A stretch of DNA of 64,000 nucleotides. Source: Flagellimonas algicola. Its GTDB lineage: Bacteria; Bacteroidota; Bacteroidia; Flavobacteriales; Flavobacteriaceae. Position 1 is the stretch's first letter. The number at the start of each line of letters is the position of its first letter. The stretch spans positions 1,364,001 to 1,428,000 of the forward strand of contig NZ_VCNI01000002.1 of the NCBI RefSeq assembly GCF_005937185.1. The letters are read 5' to 3'. The position numbers and the translations under genes are program-made. Positions 36,966 through 46,245 of this stretch are shown here, piece after piece. The notes beneath the pieces are model-generated. The model made no database searches. It worked only from the letters and a program-made list of their open reading frames with translations, and was not told the DNA's origin.

Positions 36966-38148
36966 GGTCTTGGTTTACATGGTTTGCAATTTTTCCAGGG
37001 TTGGATAGGATTTTGATGTACCCTTTGGCATCATCTGCAGTCCAACCCTTGTTCATTTCCCCGTAGCTTCCGAAGGATGCGTTCATTAAATCATGAGGGG
37101 ACGAGATTCCATCCAATTCAAATCGATAGGGGTGTAGGGTCACAAATACATCTCCCGAAACATTCTTTTGGGTATCAGCAAGGAACGCCTCAATGTTTCT
37201 CATAACCTCATCCAAATAGTTGCCTTCATGGAGCAACATGCCATAGAAATTGGCCAATTGCTCTTTTTGATATTGCTGCCACTTGCTCAAAGTGTGCTTT
37301 TCCAGTAGATGATGCGCCTTGATAATAATTGTAGGTGCAGCCGCTTCAAATCCAACCCTTCCTTTGATTCCAATGATGGTATCACCAACATGGATATCCC
37401 TTCCAATGGCATATTTGGATGCAATGGCCTCCAGTTTTTCAATATTGTCCACAGGCGAGCCCGATTCCCCATCCACAGCTGTCAGTTCGCCTTTGGTAAA
37501 TGTGAGTTTAAGCTCTTTGGACAACTCTTTTTCCAACTGGCTGGGGTAGGCGCTTTCCGGTAAGGAAAGGTGGGAAGTCAAGGTTTCATCCCCACCCACA
37601 GAGGTACCCCAAAGGCCTCTATTGATGGAATATTTAGCCCTTTCCCAAGAATAATCAATCCCATTTTTTTGAAGGTATTCAATTTCCGCTTCCCTCGATA
37701 ATTTATTATCCCGGATTGGGGTTATGATTTTAATATTTGGGGCCATGATTTGAAAGATCATATCAAATCTCACCTGATCGTTGCCGGCTCCCGTACTTCC
37801 GTGGGCAATATACTCCGCACCAATCTTTTTGGCATGACTTACAATTTCCACAGCCTGCACAATTCGCTCAGCGCTTACGGATAAAGGATAGGTATTGTTT
37901 CTCAGCACGTTACCAAAAATGAGATACTTGACCACTTTTTCGTAGAAATTGGAAACCGCATCAATGGACGTATAGGTGGAAGCTCCAAGTGCCAAAGCCT
38001 TTTGCTCAATCTCTTGGATTTCTGCTGCGGAAAACCCGCCCGTGTTAACACTTACCGCATGCACTTCAAACCCTTCTTCTTGGGAGAGGTACTTGGCGCA
38101 ATATGAGGTATCCAATCCGCCGCTATAGGCTAGTACTAGTTTTTTCAT
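36958..38148 (-). CDS. argG: Argininosuccinate synthase
   Basis: The product has 396 residues. The PP-loop LAYSGGLDTSYCAKYL and HGSTGAGNDQVRFD are clear. It joins citrulline and aspartate using ATP. It overlaps the preceding GNAT gene by 4 bp, so it is second in the operon. Confidence 0.95.
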   Translation of the reverse strand: MKKLVLAYSGGLDTSYCAKYLSQEEGFEVHAVSVNTGGFSAAEIQEIEQKALALGASTYTSIDAVSNFYEKVVKYLIFGNVLRNNTYPLSVSAERIVQAVEIVSHAKKIGAEYIAHGSTGAGNDQVRFDMIFQIMAPNIKIITPIRDNKLSREAEIEYLQKNGIDYSWERAKYSINRGLWGTSVGGDETLTSHLSLPESAYPSQLEKELSKELKLTFTKGELTAVDGESGSPVDNIEKLEAIASKYAIGRDIHVGDTIIGIKGRVGFEAAAPTIIIKAHHLLEKHTLSKWQQYQKEQLANFYGMLLHEGNYLDEVMRNIEAFLADTQKNVSGDVFVTLHPYRFELDGISSPHDLMNASFGSYGEMNKGWTADDAKGYIKILSNPGKIANHVNQDHD

Positions 38149-38765
38149 TTTTTATTTTGATTTCTTTTAAGGAAAAGATGCTCTTTCATTCGCTTTAATC
38201 GTTTGAAGGCTTTTCCATTTATTTTTTTTAATGTAATTTTTTTAACGTCTGGATCGTACAACATTCCTGTGCAGAGGCACATATTTCTTTCTGTCCTGGT
38301 GAGAATATCAAAGTTTTTACAAGTTTGGCAACCTTTCCAGAAATCCGGGTCATCTGTTAATTCCGAGAAAGTCACTGGCTTGTATCCCAGTTCGTAGTTC
38401 ATTTTCATGACTGCCAATCCTGTGGTAATTCCAAATATTTTGGCTTCCGGGAACTTTTGTCTAGAAAGTTCGAAAATGGCTTTCTTTATTTTCTTGGCTA
38501 GCCCCTGTTTTCTGTAATCAGGATGAACAATGAGTCCGGAGTTGGCCACAAAATTCTTGTTTCCCCAGACTTCGATATAACAAAAGCCGGCAAACTTCCC
38601 TTCATCCAAGGCAATAACAGCATTTCCGTTCTCCAGCCTTTTGATGATATATTCTGGACTCCGCTGAGCAATACCGGTACCGCGTACCTTAGCGGATTCC
38701 GTTATGGTATCGCTGATAGTTTGGGCGAATTTAATATGTGATTCGTTAGCAATTACAATTTCCAT
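38145..38765 (-). CDS. GNAT acyltransferase, likely N-acylglutamate synthase; first gene of the arg/pro operon
   Basis: The product has 206 residues. The acetyl-CoA loop is YRKQGLAKKIKKAIFE, and LIVHPDYR precedes it. After the GNAT core comes a Cys-rich segment, CQTCKNFDILTRTERNMCLC (about residues 147-166), with C-x2-C and C-x-C pairs that could bind a metal, and a basic tail. No argA or argJ is found in the operon, so this protein is the natural candidate for making N-acetyl- or N-succinylglutamate. That is inference from position; sequence alone shows only GNAT. Confidence 0.75.
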   Translation of the reverse strand: MEIVIANESHIKFAQTISDTITESAKVRGTGIAQRSPEYIIKRLENGNAVIALDEGKFAGFCYIEVWGNKNFVANSGLIVHPDYRKQGLAKKIKKAIFELSRQKFPEAKIFGITTGLAVMKMNYELGYKPVTFSELTDDPDFWKGCQTCKNFDILTRTERNMCLCTGMLYDPDVKKITLKKINGKAFKRLKRMKEHLFLKRNQNKK

Positions 38766-38854
38766 TGCTATGGCATTTAAAACTGATAAAAATTTGAAAA
38801 CTTGTGGTTTATTGCGGAAATGGACTCACCTATTCCCATAACTAGTATGCACCC

Positions 38855-38938
38855 TTACGGGCGACGGCGACGTGGAGCGAATGGACGAACGGGAGCAGTG
38901 ATGCTCAAAGAAGATAGTATGTGTATTTGTCCTTTCAT
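38855..38938 (-). CDS. Arginine-codon leader peptide (27 aa) upstream of the arg/pro operon
   Basis: On the minus strand an ATG at 38938 opens a 27-codon frame ending at TAA (38857-38855), 89 bp before the operon's first gene. The peptide begins MKGQIHILSS and ends APRRRRP, with four consecutive Arg codons (CGT CGC CGT CGC) just before Pro-stop, plus one more Arg at residue 18. This is the layout of a ribosome-mediated attenuator for arginine. A small hairpin (GAGCA-TCAC-TGCTC, 38893-38906) lies inside the frame. I could not find a strong GC-rich terminator between the stop and 38765; the best is an imperfect hairpin near 38820-38841. Confidence 0.65.
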   Translation of the reverse strand: MKGQIHILSSLSITAPVRPFAPRRRRP

Positions 38939-38984
38939 TATGGGATAAAAGTACAAATTAATTTCAACCGACCTAAAATGCCCA

Positions 38985-40337
38985 TTATTTTTTGAAGAAA
39001 TCTAACTTTTTTCCGCTTCTACCCATAATTTCATAAATCAAGTAGCCGATGACCAGCAGATACTCAAAAGCCAACAACCATAGATTCTCATCGAAATCTG
39101 GATTGGAATAGGCAAAATAACTCAGAACAACTAAGAAAGACCATAGCATGGCAAACCGGAATTTGGTGAACATGGCAAGTACTATCAAAAAGACCAAATA
39201 CCAAGGATGTACGGTACTGGATAGGAGATAATACCCGGTGAGCAAGATCAGCATGGAAGTGATTAAAGCTGTCAAGGTTTGGTTTTTTCTGAGCAGCGCC
39301 AGTAGCATTGCTCCCAACACAACAGCACCCACCACCCATTTGCCATAAACCTTTACCAACTCCCAGGGTTTGGCCTCAAAACAATCAACGGCCACAATTT
39401 TTAAGGCGTTATAGAATCCAGCGTTGAACTCAAAATTGGAAAACCACAGGCCAACAGTTTCGGAATAGTTATCAATAAAGACCCATGAATAAAATGGAAG
39501 TAGCAGGAGCACACAGTAAATCGCGACCAACAAATAGAACCCAACGCTTTTCCTGAATCCGAAGAATCTTAGAAACAAAGGAAGGAACAAGATCGGAACC
39601 AGTTTTACCATGATGGCGGCGGCATAAACTGGGGCGGCAGCCAGCCATTTTTTGTTGGAGATTAAATAAAGTGCCCATACAAAGAAAAAGAGCATTACAC
39701 CTTCAAAGTGCAGATTTCCCGTCAGCTCAATGATTACCAAAGGATTCAAAAAATACCAAAACGCCAAGTGATTGGAACGGTTGAGGTTTTGAAGCAACTT
39801 CCTGCCCAGCACCAAAATTCCTATATCAGCAAAAATAATTGTTAACCGCATTGTAATAACGGAACCCAAAATACTTCCCCCACCCAAAATGGAAGCCAAG
39901 GCAAATATGATTTGGTTTACGGGAGGGTAGTTACTGTAGTGTCTGGCGCTAAGACCGCCCATGCCTTCAAAAAGCTCTTGCGCATTGGCAATAGGAAGGT
40001 CAGCTTGGGAAATAAGGTCTTTGGGGAGATGGATGTAGGGATTAATTCCATTCTTGATCAGCTCCCCATCCCAGATAAAGCGATAGAAATCCTGGGAAAG
40101 GTTGGGTTCTGCCCATAAGAAAATCAGTCTAAATAAGATGCCCGTAACCAATAGGAACTTAAAATTCCATTTCTCAAATTGAATGAGTTTGTAATGGAGG
40201 AAAAAAAGTGCTGCAAATAGGGACAGGAGTTTTGGGAAATCTTCGCGCTCCAAATCATGGGCGAAAACTGCATAGAAAAGCAAGCTGCCTATACCTAAAA
40301 GGATAGGGGTTTTATGCAGTTTCCAATAAGAAAGCAT
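38985..40337 (-). CDS. GT-C type polyprenyl-dependent glycosyltransferase, mannosyltransferase-like
   Basis: The product has 450 residues and about ten membrane helices. DFYRFIWDGELIKNGINPY in the first large loop contains the acidic residues expected of the GT-C active site, and HYSNYPPVNQIIFA is typical of GT87/mannosyltransferase-like proteins. It would transfer sugar from a lipid-linked donor outside the inner membrane. Donor and acceptor are unknown. It is 3 bp beyond the next glycosyltransferase in the same operon. Confidence 0.75.
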   Translation of the reverse strand: MLSYWKLHKTPILLGIGSLLFYAVFAHDLEREDFPKLLSLFAALFFLHYKLIQFEKWNFKFLLVTGILFRLIFLWAEPNLSQDFYRFIWDGELIKNGINPYIHLPKDLISQADLPIANAQELFEGMGGLSARHYSNYPPVNQIIFALASILGGGSILGSVITMRLTIIFADIGILVLGRKLLQNLNRSNHLAFWYFLNPLVIIELTGNLHFEGVMLFFFVWALYLISNKKWLAAAPVYAAAIMVKLVPILFLPLFLRFFGFRKSVGFYLLVAIYCVLLLLPFYSWVFIDNYSETVGLWFSNFEFNAGFYNALKIVAVDCFEAKPWELVKVYGKWVVGAVVLGAMLLALLRKNQTLTALITSMLILLTGYYLLSSTVHPWYLVFLIVLAMFTKFRFAMLWSFLVVLSYFAYSNPDFDENLWLLAFEYLLVIGYLIYEIMGRSGKKLDFFKK

Positions 40338-40340
40338 GAA

Positions 40341-41825
40341 TTAAACTTTCGAGGTCAAAGACTTGAAGAAAACAAAAGAAAATCCAAGGAACAACATTAA
40401 ATGGAACGGGAACAACCCAAAATCATTTAAAGGAACCGCGCTGTACATTCCAAATAAGAAATAGACCATGAGGCCAAATTCCAAAATCATATTCGGAGAC
40501 AACTTTTTGGTCAGGTATTTGTTTCCTTTCCAGCTATCCGTAAGATTGTTGATGTTAAACTTTGGTGTTCGTACAAACTCACTCCTTTTGCCCAAATGGC
40601 CTTCCAAAACAGCAACGGTATTGTGGAGTGAAAATCCAAGGGCTACCGAGAAAAAGGTAAAGAAGAGTTTAATGTAGTCCACAAACTTGTCAAAACTACT
40701 GCCTTGAATACTTTTAAAGGTAAACCAGTAGCAAATGAACAGGATAATGGTACTAATTATGAAGAATCGGTTCACGTCAAAAACCCAGGCCAAATGTCCG
40801 TAGGAGTTTTTGATGTACAACATGGGTATACTAAAAATGGCCACGATGAACATGCAAAGGAACATGGAGCTGTTCAACAAATGCATTACCCCATGGAATT
40901 TGGTCTTGAAAGGGATGTTCTTGGCCGTAATCACGCTCCAGACGGTTTTTCTAAAGTTTTCCGCCCCTCCCTTGTTCCAACGGAATTGCTGGGATCGGGC
41001 AGCACTGATTACAACAGGAAGCTCGGCAGGAGTTTCCACATCCTCCAAGTATTTAAATTTCCAATTTTTTAATTGGGCACGGTAGCTCAAATCCAAATCC
41101 TCGGTCAAGGTATCGCCTTCCCAATTTCCAGCATCCAAAATGCACTCTTTTCTCCAGATACCTGCGGTACCGTTAAAGTTGATGAAATGCCCTTTGGAAT
41201 TTCTTCCCACTTGCTCCAAGGTAAAATGCGCGTCCAAGGCAAAAGCCTGTATTTTGGTCAAGGTGGAATAGTCTCTGTTGATATGGCCCCAACGGGTTTG
41301 AACAACACCTATCTCCTCATCCTTGAAATAAGGAACAGTCTTTTTTAACCAATCGCTTTCCGGAAGAAAATCGGCATCGAAGATGGCAATGAATTCTCCC
41401 TTGGCAACTTCCAAACCTTCTTTAAGGGCGCCGGCCTTAAAGCCTTGGCGGTTTTCCCTCCTGATATGGAGGATGTCGAGTCCAGTATTTTTAAGTTCTT
41501 GTATCCTTTTTGCGGTATCTATTACGGTATCATCCGTGGAATCGTCCAACACTTGAATTTCCAATTTGCTTTTAGGATATTCAATTTTGGAAATGTTGTC
41601 CAACAGCCGCTCCATTACATATTCTTCATTGTAAATGGGCAATTGGATGGTAACCAACGGAATCTCTTTTGGGTCGAGAAGATTGAATTTGGGAGCTTCC
41701 TCGTTTTGCTTTTTATTGCCCAAATAATTGATCAATAAATTGAGTTGGGCCAAGCTGTAGAAAAAAATCAAAATTAAGGCCGTACTATAAATAGCGATGA
41801 TAATAAAAGCGATTGTTAGTCCCAT
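40341..41825 (-). CDS. Processive-type family 2 glycosyltransferase with membrane helices
   Basis: The product has 494 residues. An N-terminal helix, a GT2 catalytic domain with VLDDSTDDT, FDADFLPE, TEDLDLSYRA and the QQFRW motif, and a cluster of C-terminal helices (about 310-490) match cellulose-synthase-like or glucosyltransferase proteins with the D,D,D,QxxRW pattern. It probably makes a beta-linked glycolipid or polymer. It is 1 bp from the next GT2 gene. Confidence 0.85.
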   Translation of the reverse strand: MGLTIAFIIIAIYSTALILIFFYSLAQLNLLINYLGNKKQNEEAPKFNLLDPKEIPLVTIQLPIYNEEYVMERLLDNISKIEYPKSKLEIQVLDDSTDDTVIDTAKRIQELKNTGLDILHIRRENRQGFKAGALKEGLEVAKGEFIAIFDADFLPESDWLKKTVPYFKDEEIGVVQTRWGHINRDYSTLTKIQAFALDAHFTLEQVGRNSKGHFINFNGTAGIWRKECILDAGNWEGDTLTEDLDLSYRAQLKNWKFKYLEDVETPAELPVVISAARSQQFRWNKGGAENFRKTVWSVITAKNIPFKTKFHGVMHLLNSSMFLCMFIVAIFSIPMLYIKNSYGHLAWVFDVNRFFIISTIILFICYWFTFKSIQGSSFDKFVDYIKLFFTFFSVALGFSLHNTVAVLEGHLGKRSEFVRTPKFNINNLTDSWKGNKYLTKKLSPNMILEFGLMVYFLFGMYSAVPLNDFGLFPFHLMLFLGFSFVFFKSLTSKV

Positions 41826-41826
41826 A

Positions 41827-42516
41827 TTATTTTAAACTGTATTTAAAAATCCAACCTAAGATTTTTATGCCCGCAAATATAGTACCTTTTACCGTACCGG
41901 ACACCTTAGATACCCCAATTCTTCTTTTATAACGCACTGGTACTTCGGCATATGTCATTTTTTTCCGCAAAACCTTCAGCTGCATTTCCACTGTCCATCC
42001 ATACGTTTTGTCCTGCATTTCCAGTTCTTTGAGCTTTTCGTATTTAATGGCTCTAAAAGGCCCTAAATCCGTAAATTTTGCCCTAAAAAACAGCCGCATC
42101 AAAAATGTGGCCAATTGGTTGCCAAAAACCTGTTGCGGAGTCATGGATCCGGGTTCTCTAAGTGCTTTTTTGCGAGCTCCCACCACAAAATCCACATCAT
42201 CCTGCAAGATCGGAGCCACCACTTTGTCCAATTCTTCCGGATAATCGGAATAATCTCCGTCAATAAATACGATAAGGTCGGGCTGTTTGGATTGTTTTGC
42301 CACATAATCCAAACCTTTTAGACAGGCATAACCGTATCCGCGTTGGTTTTCGGTGAGCACGGTAGCTCCTGCTTTTTTGGCATTTTCCACCGTATTATCC
42401 TCAGAGCCGTTATTGACTACAATGATTTCGGAAACGGAATTTGGCAATTCAGCAACCACTTTTCCGATGGAATCTCCTTCGTTGACTGCGGGAATGATGA
42501 CCTTGATTTCTGCCAT
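41827..42516 (-). CDS. Family 2 glycosyltransferase, dolichyl/polyprenyl-phosphate type
   Basis: The product has 229 residues. VIIPAVNEGDSIGKVV, VVNNGSEDNT and FIDGDYSDYPEEL (DxD) are the GT2 motifs, and the size is that of DPM1-like enzymes without membrane anchor. It could load the polyprenyl-phosphate sugar used by the GT-C protein downstream; that link is inference. Its start overlaps the MORN gene stop by one base. Confidence 0.83.
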   Translation of the reverse strand: MAEIKVIIPAVNEGDSIGKVVAELPNSVSEIIVVNNGSEDNTVENAKKAGATVLTENQRGYGYACLKGLDYVAKQSKQPDLIVFIDGDYSDYPEELDKVVAPILQDDVDFVVGARKKALREPGSMTPQQVFGNQLATFLMRLFFRAKFTDLGPFRAIKYEKLKELEMQDKTYGWTVEMQLKVLRKKMTYAEVPVRYKRRIGVSKVSGTVKGTIFAGIKILGWIFKYSLK

Positions 42517-42986
42517 TATTTTAAATCGGAAAGCTTGTTTTCTTTTCTAAAACTGCCAAAGCTAAACCATTCCTTGATCTTTTTCCCGTTTTTATATTTT
42601 TCTGCCGATTTAAGCTCCTCGTCAGTATACTTAAGGCAGTATCCATTTTTGATGCCGTTTTTGAGTTGGCATTTGTGGTTTATTTTCCCGTTTTCATCAT
42701 AAAAAAGCCACCAGTTTACCTTTTCACCTTTTTTAAAATGACCTTCCTTTTCCAGCTTACCAAGTTGGTCGTGAAAATACCAGTATCCTTCCCGTTCATT
42801 GTTTTTATAATGACCTTGCGCCATGAGGTTGCCGTTGGAATGGTAGTGTTTCCAGAAATTTTCCTTAGAATTGTCCAGAACCCACCCCTCGGCCTTTAGC
42901 TTACCATTCTGGTGATAATCGCGATGGTACATTTTTCCTGTACCGAATAGGAAAAGAAAGGAAAGTAAAAATGTAAACCGAAGCAT
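42516..42986 (-). CDS. MORN/YwqK-like repeat protein
   Basis: The product has 156 residues. After a signal-like N-terminus (LLSFLFLFGTGKM) come about four repeats of the YHxNGxLxxxGxYKNxxxxGxW type (YHSNGNLMAQGHYKNNEREG, FHDQLGKLEKEGHFKKGEK). Such repeats are often annotated as YwqK antitoxin-like, but no toxin is adjacent. Probably an envelope scaffold protein; function unknown. Confidence 0.75.
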   Translation of the reverse strand: MLRFTFLLSFLFLFGTGKMYHRDYHQNGKLKAEGWVLDNSKENFWKHYHSNGNLMAQGHYKNNEREGYWYFHDQLGKLEKEGHFKKGEKVNWWLFYDENGKINHKCQLKNGIKNGYCLKYTDEELKSAEKYKNGKKIKEWFSFGSFRKENKLSDLK

Positions 42987-42987
42987 C

Positions 42988-44592
42988 TTATTTCTTGTTC
43001 ACCAAGGTCATAAGGTCTACATCATTACCCAACAACACTTGATTGCTGTCAATACGACCTTCCAGTGGACCATTCTCCAATTTCAAAACACCTCTTGGGC
43101 AAACTGCGGAACAGATTCCGCAACCTACGCAGCTAGATCGGACGATGTTTTCACCTTTTTGGGCATAGGCACGTACGTCGATTCCCATTTCGCAATAGGT
43201 GGAACAATTTCCGCAAGAGATGCATTGTCCTCCATTGGTGGTGATTCTGAACCTGGAGAACAGGCGCTGTTGAAAGCCCATCATGGCAGCCATAGGGCAT
43301 CCGAAACGGCACCATACCCTATTCCCAAAAATGGGATAAAACCCAGTTCCAATGACTCCTGAGAAAATACTTCCGATAAGGAAGCTGTAGGACTTACGAA
43401 GGGTTTCAGATTTAAACAAGAATACATTGCCATCGCCACTAAAGAAGTGAAATCCGATCAGGGCCATGATAATTACAAAGTATCCAATGGCTCCATAAAT
43501 CGCATCTTTTTTGAACTGGTCACGCTTAAATAGCATCACCCAAGCAAATACAAGGGTCAGTAAGGACGCCACACCAATTAAGAAAGTGCTTTTGGTAAGC
43601 CAATATTTACTCGTATCATGTCCTAGGTAGGAATAGATAACGGCGGTGGTCATCAAAGTAACAAAAACCACTACGCTGTGTACTACCCAGCGCTCCACTT
43701 TCCAAGCGCTAACACTTTTATCGCTCAATTGCCTAAAGGCGTCACCAGCTGTTTCGGCCAGGCCACCACAGCCGCATACCCAAGAGCAATACCATCTTTT
43801 GCCATATTTATACGTCAAAATAGGGGTAATCACAAATACCGATAAGATTCCGAAAATTAACAGGGCAAAACCAATGTCACCCGAGCTCAAAAAGCTTTTG
43901 ATTCTATATCCTTCAAAATTGTAATAGTTCAAAGGCCAGACATTTTTGAGGTCGTAATAGGGTAAGCTTCCACCATTTAGTATTTTATCACCATTTAAAC
44001 GTGCCATTAACTCGGGAATGATAAAGGCAAAGGCGGTTTGAAAGAACATAACGCTCATAGTCCGGATGCGCTCATAGCGATTGTGACGGTACTTCCACAT
44101 AAATTTGATGCCAAAGGCCAAAATAGCAACAGTATATAGAGTTCCGTATACAAACCACTGGCTGGCAGGGTTGCCGCTTAGCATTCTGCTCAATGGATCA
44201 AAAAGTCCAATAACACCTTTATTGTTCCCATCTTTGACCAATCCCAAATATTCGGGATAGAAATACAGCACAATGTAAAATCCGGTCAGGGCAATTCCGG
44301 CCATCCATCCCCACAAACCTTTACTGGAAATGGATTTGAACCAGACCCCATCGTTTTTGATTCCGGGTAATTTATGAGTATAGGCATCCCATGAAAACCA
44401 GATGGTTCCTGCGGAAATGGCCATCAAAGAGAGGGTGAGCCATAATCCTTTGTTTGGAAAACTCACGTTGAATGCTGCCAAAAGTAGAATACCAAGACCT
44501 CCCATCCCTATCAGGGTTGCAATCTTTTGGTTTCTGCTCAATATTTTGGGAGGCTGCCCGGTCAGGGCCATGCTTCTATCGTATGTGCTCAT
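42988..44592 (-). CDS. Membrane-bound 4Fe-4S electron-transfer protein (NapH/CcoG/NosR-like)
   Basis: The product has 534 residues and about ten helices. Two polyferredoxin-like cysteine motifs sit near the membrane (WCSWVCGCGG and WCRFGCPMAA), and two classical 4Fe-4S clusters at the C-terminus (CISCGNCSTYC and CVGCGICSAVCPRG). This fits quinone- or NADH-linked electron carriers of the NapH/NosR group. It follows the FAD oxidoreductase by 70 bp on the same strand, suggesting an electron path FAD protein to FeS protein. No terminal oxidoreductase is next to them. Confidence 0.85.
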   Translation of the reverse strand: MSTYDRSMALTGQPPKILSRNQKIATLIGMGGLGILLLAAFNVSFPNKGLWLTLSLMAISAGTIWFSWDAYTHKLPGIKNDGVWFKSISSKGLWGWMAGIALTGFYIVLYFYPEYLGLVKDGNNKGVIGLFDPLSRMLSGNPASQWFVYGTLYTVAILAFGIKFMWKYRHNRYERIRTMSVMFFQTAFAFIIPELMARLNGDKILNGGSLPYYDLKNVWPLNYYNFEGYRIKSFLSSGDIGFALLIFGILSVFVITPILTYKYGKRWYCSWVCGCGGLAETAGDAFRQLSDKSVSAWKVERWVVHSVVVFVTLMTTAVIYSYLGHDTSKYWLTKSTFLIGVASLLTLVFAWVMLFKRDQFKKDAIYGAIGYFVIIMALIGFHFFSGDGNVFLFKSETLRKSYSFLIGSIFSGVIGTGFYPIFGNRVWCRFGCPMAAMMGFQQRLFSRFRITTNGGQCISCGNCSTYCEMGIDVRAYAQKGENIVRSSCVGCGICSAVCPRGVLKLENGPLEGRIDSNQVLLGNDVDLMTLVNKK

Positions 44593-44662
44593 TTTAAATG
44601 TTATTGGTTAAGGGTTATGAGTTAATAGGTTTAAAAACCGACCAACTTTTGACCTTTTACTA

Positions 44663-46012
44663 TTAACTAATTTGAAAAATTCGTTTTAGACTTTTCTTTT
44701 TGGACTTGATGGATTTTCCAAAATCGGAATTGTATTTGGATACAATGTCCGCTTCATGATGCTTATAGAACTCCGGGTCAAAATTGGCATCGGCCAGGTG
44801 CTCTATGACTTGATCCACACTTTTTTCTTGGGTCAACCATTTGTCAAAAACCTGGTGTCGCATGCGAATACCAAAGGTATTGATACCCAAAAACTGACCT
44901 GATTCTTGATCAAAAGCTATAGTGATACAAATCTTCTCTTGAGGATGTCTCCAATGAAAATGGGCTTCGTTTTCTTTCATTCCTCGTTCTGAAAATACCC
45001 AGCCATAGGTTTGGTATTCGATGTCCAAGAATTTGGCGGAATTGAACCAGTGTCCAGGTTTGTATTCCAACTTGTTACCACAGATGGTCTGCGCCACAGT
45101 TTCGCCCATCATCCGGCCGGTATACCAAACCGCTTCTATGGGTCGGCGATTGCCAATGGCATCATGCTGTTCTGCGCAGTCTCCAATGGCATAAACATCT
45201 GGCACATTGGTTTCCAAAAAGCGGTTGACTTTGACTCCACGCCTCAACTCTATTCCTGAATCTTTTAGGAAATCAACATTTGGAGAAACGCCGGCCGTGA
45301 GACCAACCATATCGCAGGGGATTTCTTCCCCAGTTTCGGCAACGATAACCGATTTGACCTTGCCATTGCCGTCGCTAACTATTTCCTTGAGATTGGCGCC
45401 AAGACGCAAATCGATATGATGTTCCAATATATGCTCATTGATCATTTGGGATTCGCCCTTGGGCAGCACCCCATTCCAAAAGCTGTCTTCTCGTACCAAA
45501 AAGGTTACCGGAATATCCCGGCTTCGAAGCATTTCTGCCAATTCAATCCCAATTAAACCACCACCCACGATCACAGCCCTTTTACAGACTTCCTTGTTGG
45601 GCGCGTTTACCTCGAGTAAATCAAGATCCTGTTTGGAATAGAGTCCTTGTACGCCGTGTAGATCTTGTCCCGACCATCCAAATTTGTTGGATTTGGATCC
45701 TGTGGCAATAATCAGTTTATCATAATGCAGTGCCCTAGATCCATCGATAAGCAATTGTTTTGTATCGGGACTGACCTGGGTCACATAACCTCTGACCAAT
45801 TCTATGCGGTTCTTTTCCCAAAACCAATCCTCATAGGGCTGTATATGTTCAAATTTCATGTGTCCCATGTACACATACATAAGTGCGGTTCTGGAAAAGA
45901 AATAATCTGTTTCCCCAGAAATTACTATAATTCTTTTATCTGAAAGTTTTCGAATGTGCCTTGCTGCAGAAATACCAGCAATTCCGTTTCCAATGATGAC
46001 AATATTCTCCAT
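44663..46012 (-). CDS. FAD-dependent pyridine-nucleotide oxidoreductase
   Basis: The product has 449 residues. Two dinucleotide folds are visible: VIIGNGIAGISAARHIRKL for FAD and AVIVGGGLIGIELAEMLRSR for NAD(P)H, and DVYAIGDCAEQ closes the FAD site. The type is that of NADH-rubredoxin/nitrite-reductase N-terminal domains, with an unusual C-terminal extension of about 130 residues. No redox-active Cys pair is seen. Likely partner is the 4Fe-4S protein downstream. Confidence 0.85.
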   Translation of the reverse strand: MENIVIIGNGIAGISAARHIRKLSDKRIIVISGETDYFFSRTALMYVYMGHMKFEHIQPYEDWFWEKNRIELVRGYVTQVSPDTKQLLIDGSRALHYDKLIIATGSKSNKFGWSGQDLHGVQGLYSKQDLDLLEVNAPNKEVCKRAVIVGGGLIGIELAEMLRSRDIPVTFLVREDSFWNGVLPKGESQMINEHILEHHIDLRLGANLKEIVSDGNGKVKSVIVAETGEEIPCDMVGLTAGVSPNVDFLKDSGIELRRGVKVNRFLETNVPDVYAIGDCAEQHDAIGNRRPIEAVWYTGRMMGETVAQTICGNKLEYKPGHWFNSAKFLDIEYQTYGWVFSERGMKENEAHFHWRHPQEKICITIAFDQESGQFLGINTFGIRMRHQVFDKWLTQEKSVDQVIEHLADANFDPEFYKHHEADIVSKYNSDFGKSIKSKKKSLKRIFQIS

Positions 46013-46245
46013 GAAATTGTGTTGGTGTTGCTAATGTGTCGTCCTTAAATATAGGAACTTAATACCCTTTGTTAATTTAGAAAGAATTTAAATTTTAACA
46101 GAAAAGGTAAGGTTTGACCCTAAAATTCGAACGCCTAAGTGTTTGATTACTAAAATCTTAAATAATCCTTAAATTCAGCAAGAGCTTGTATGGCATCCGA
46201 ACTGTATACGACAGATTGCCAAGTTTGAATCAATTAAAACTTAAA

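Noticed and set aside
38766-38854. Intrinsic terminator for the Arg leader
   Set aside because: Only an imperfect hairpin (GGGAA/TTTCC arms) and a distant U-rich stretch were found, not enough to call a terminator feature.
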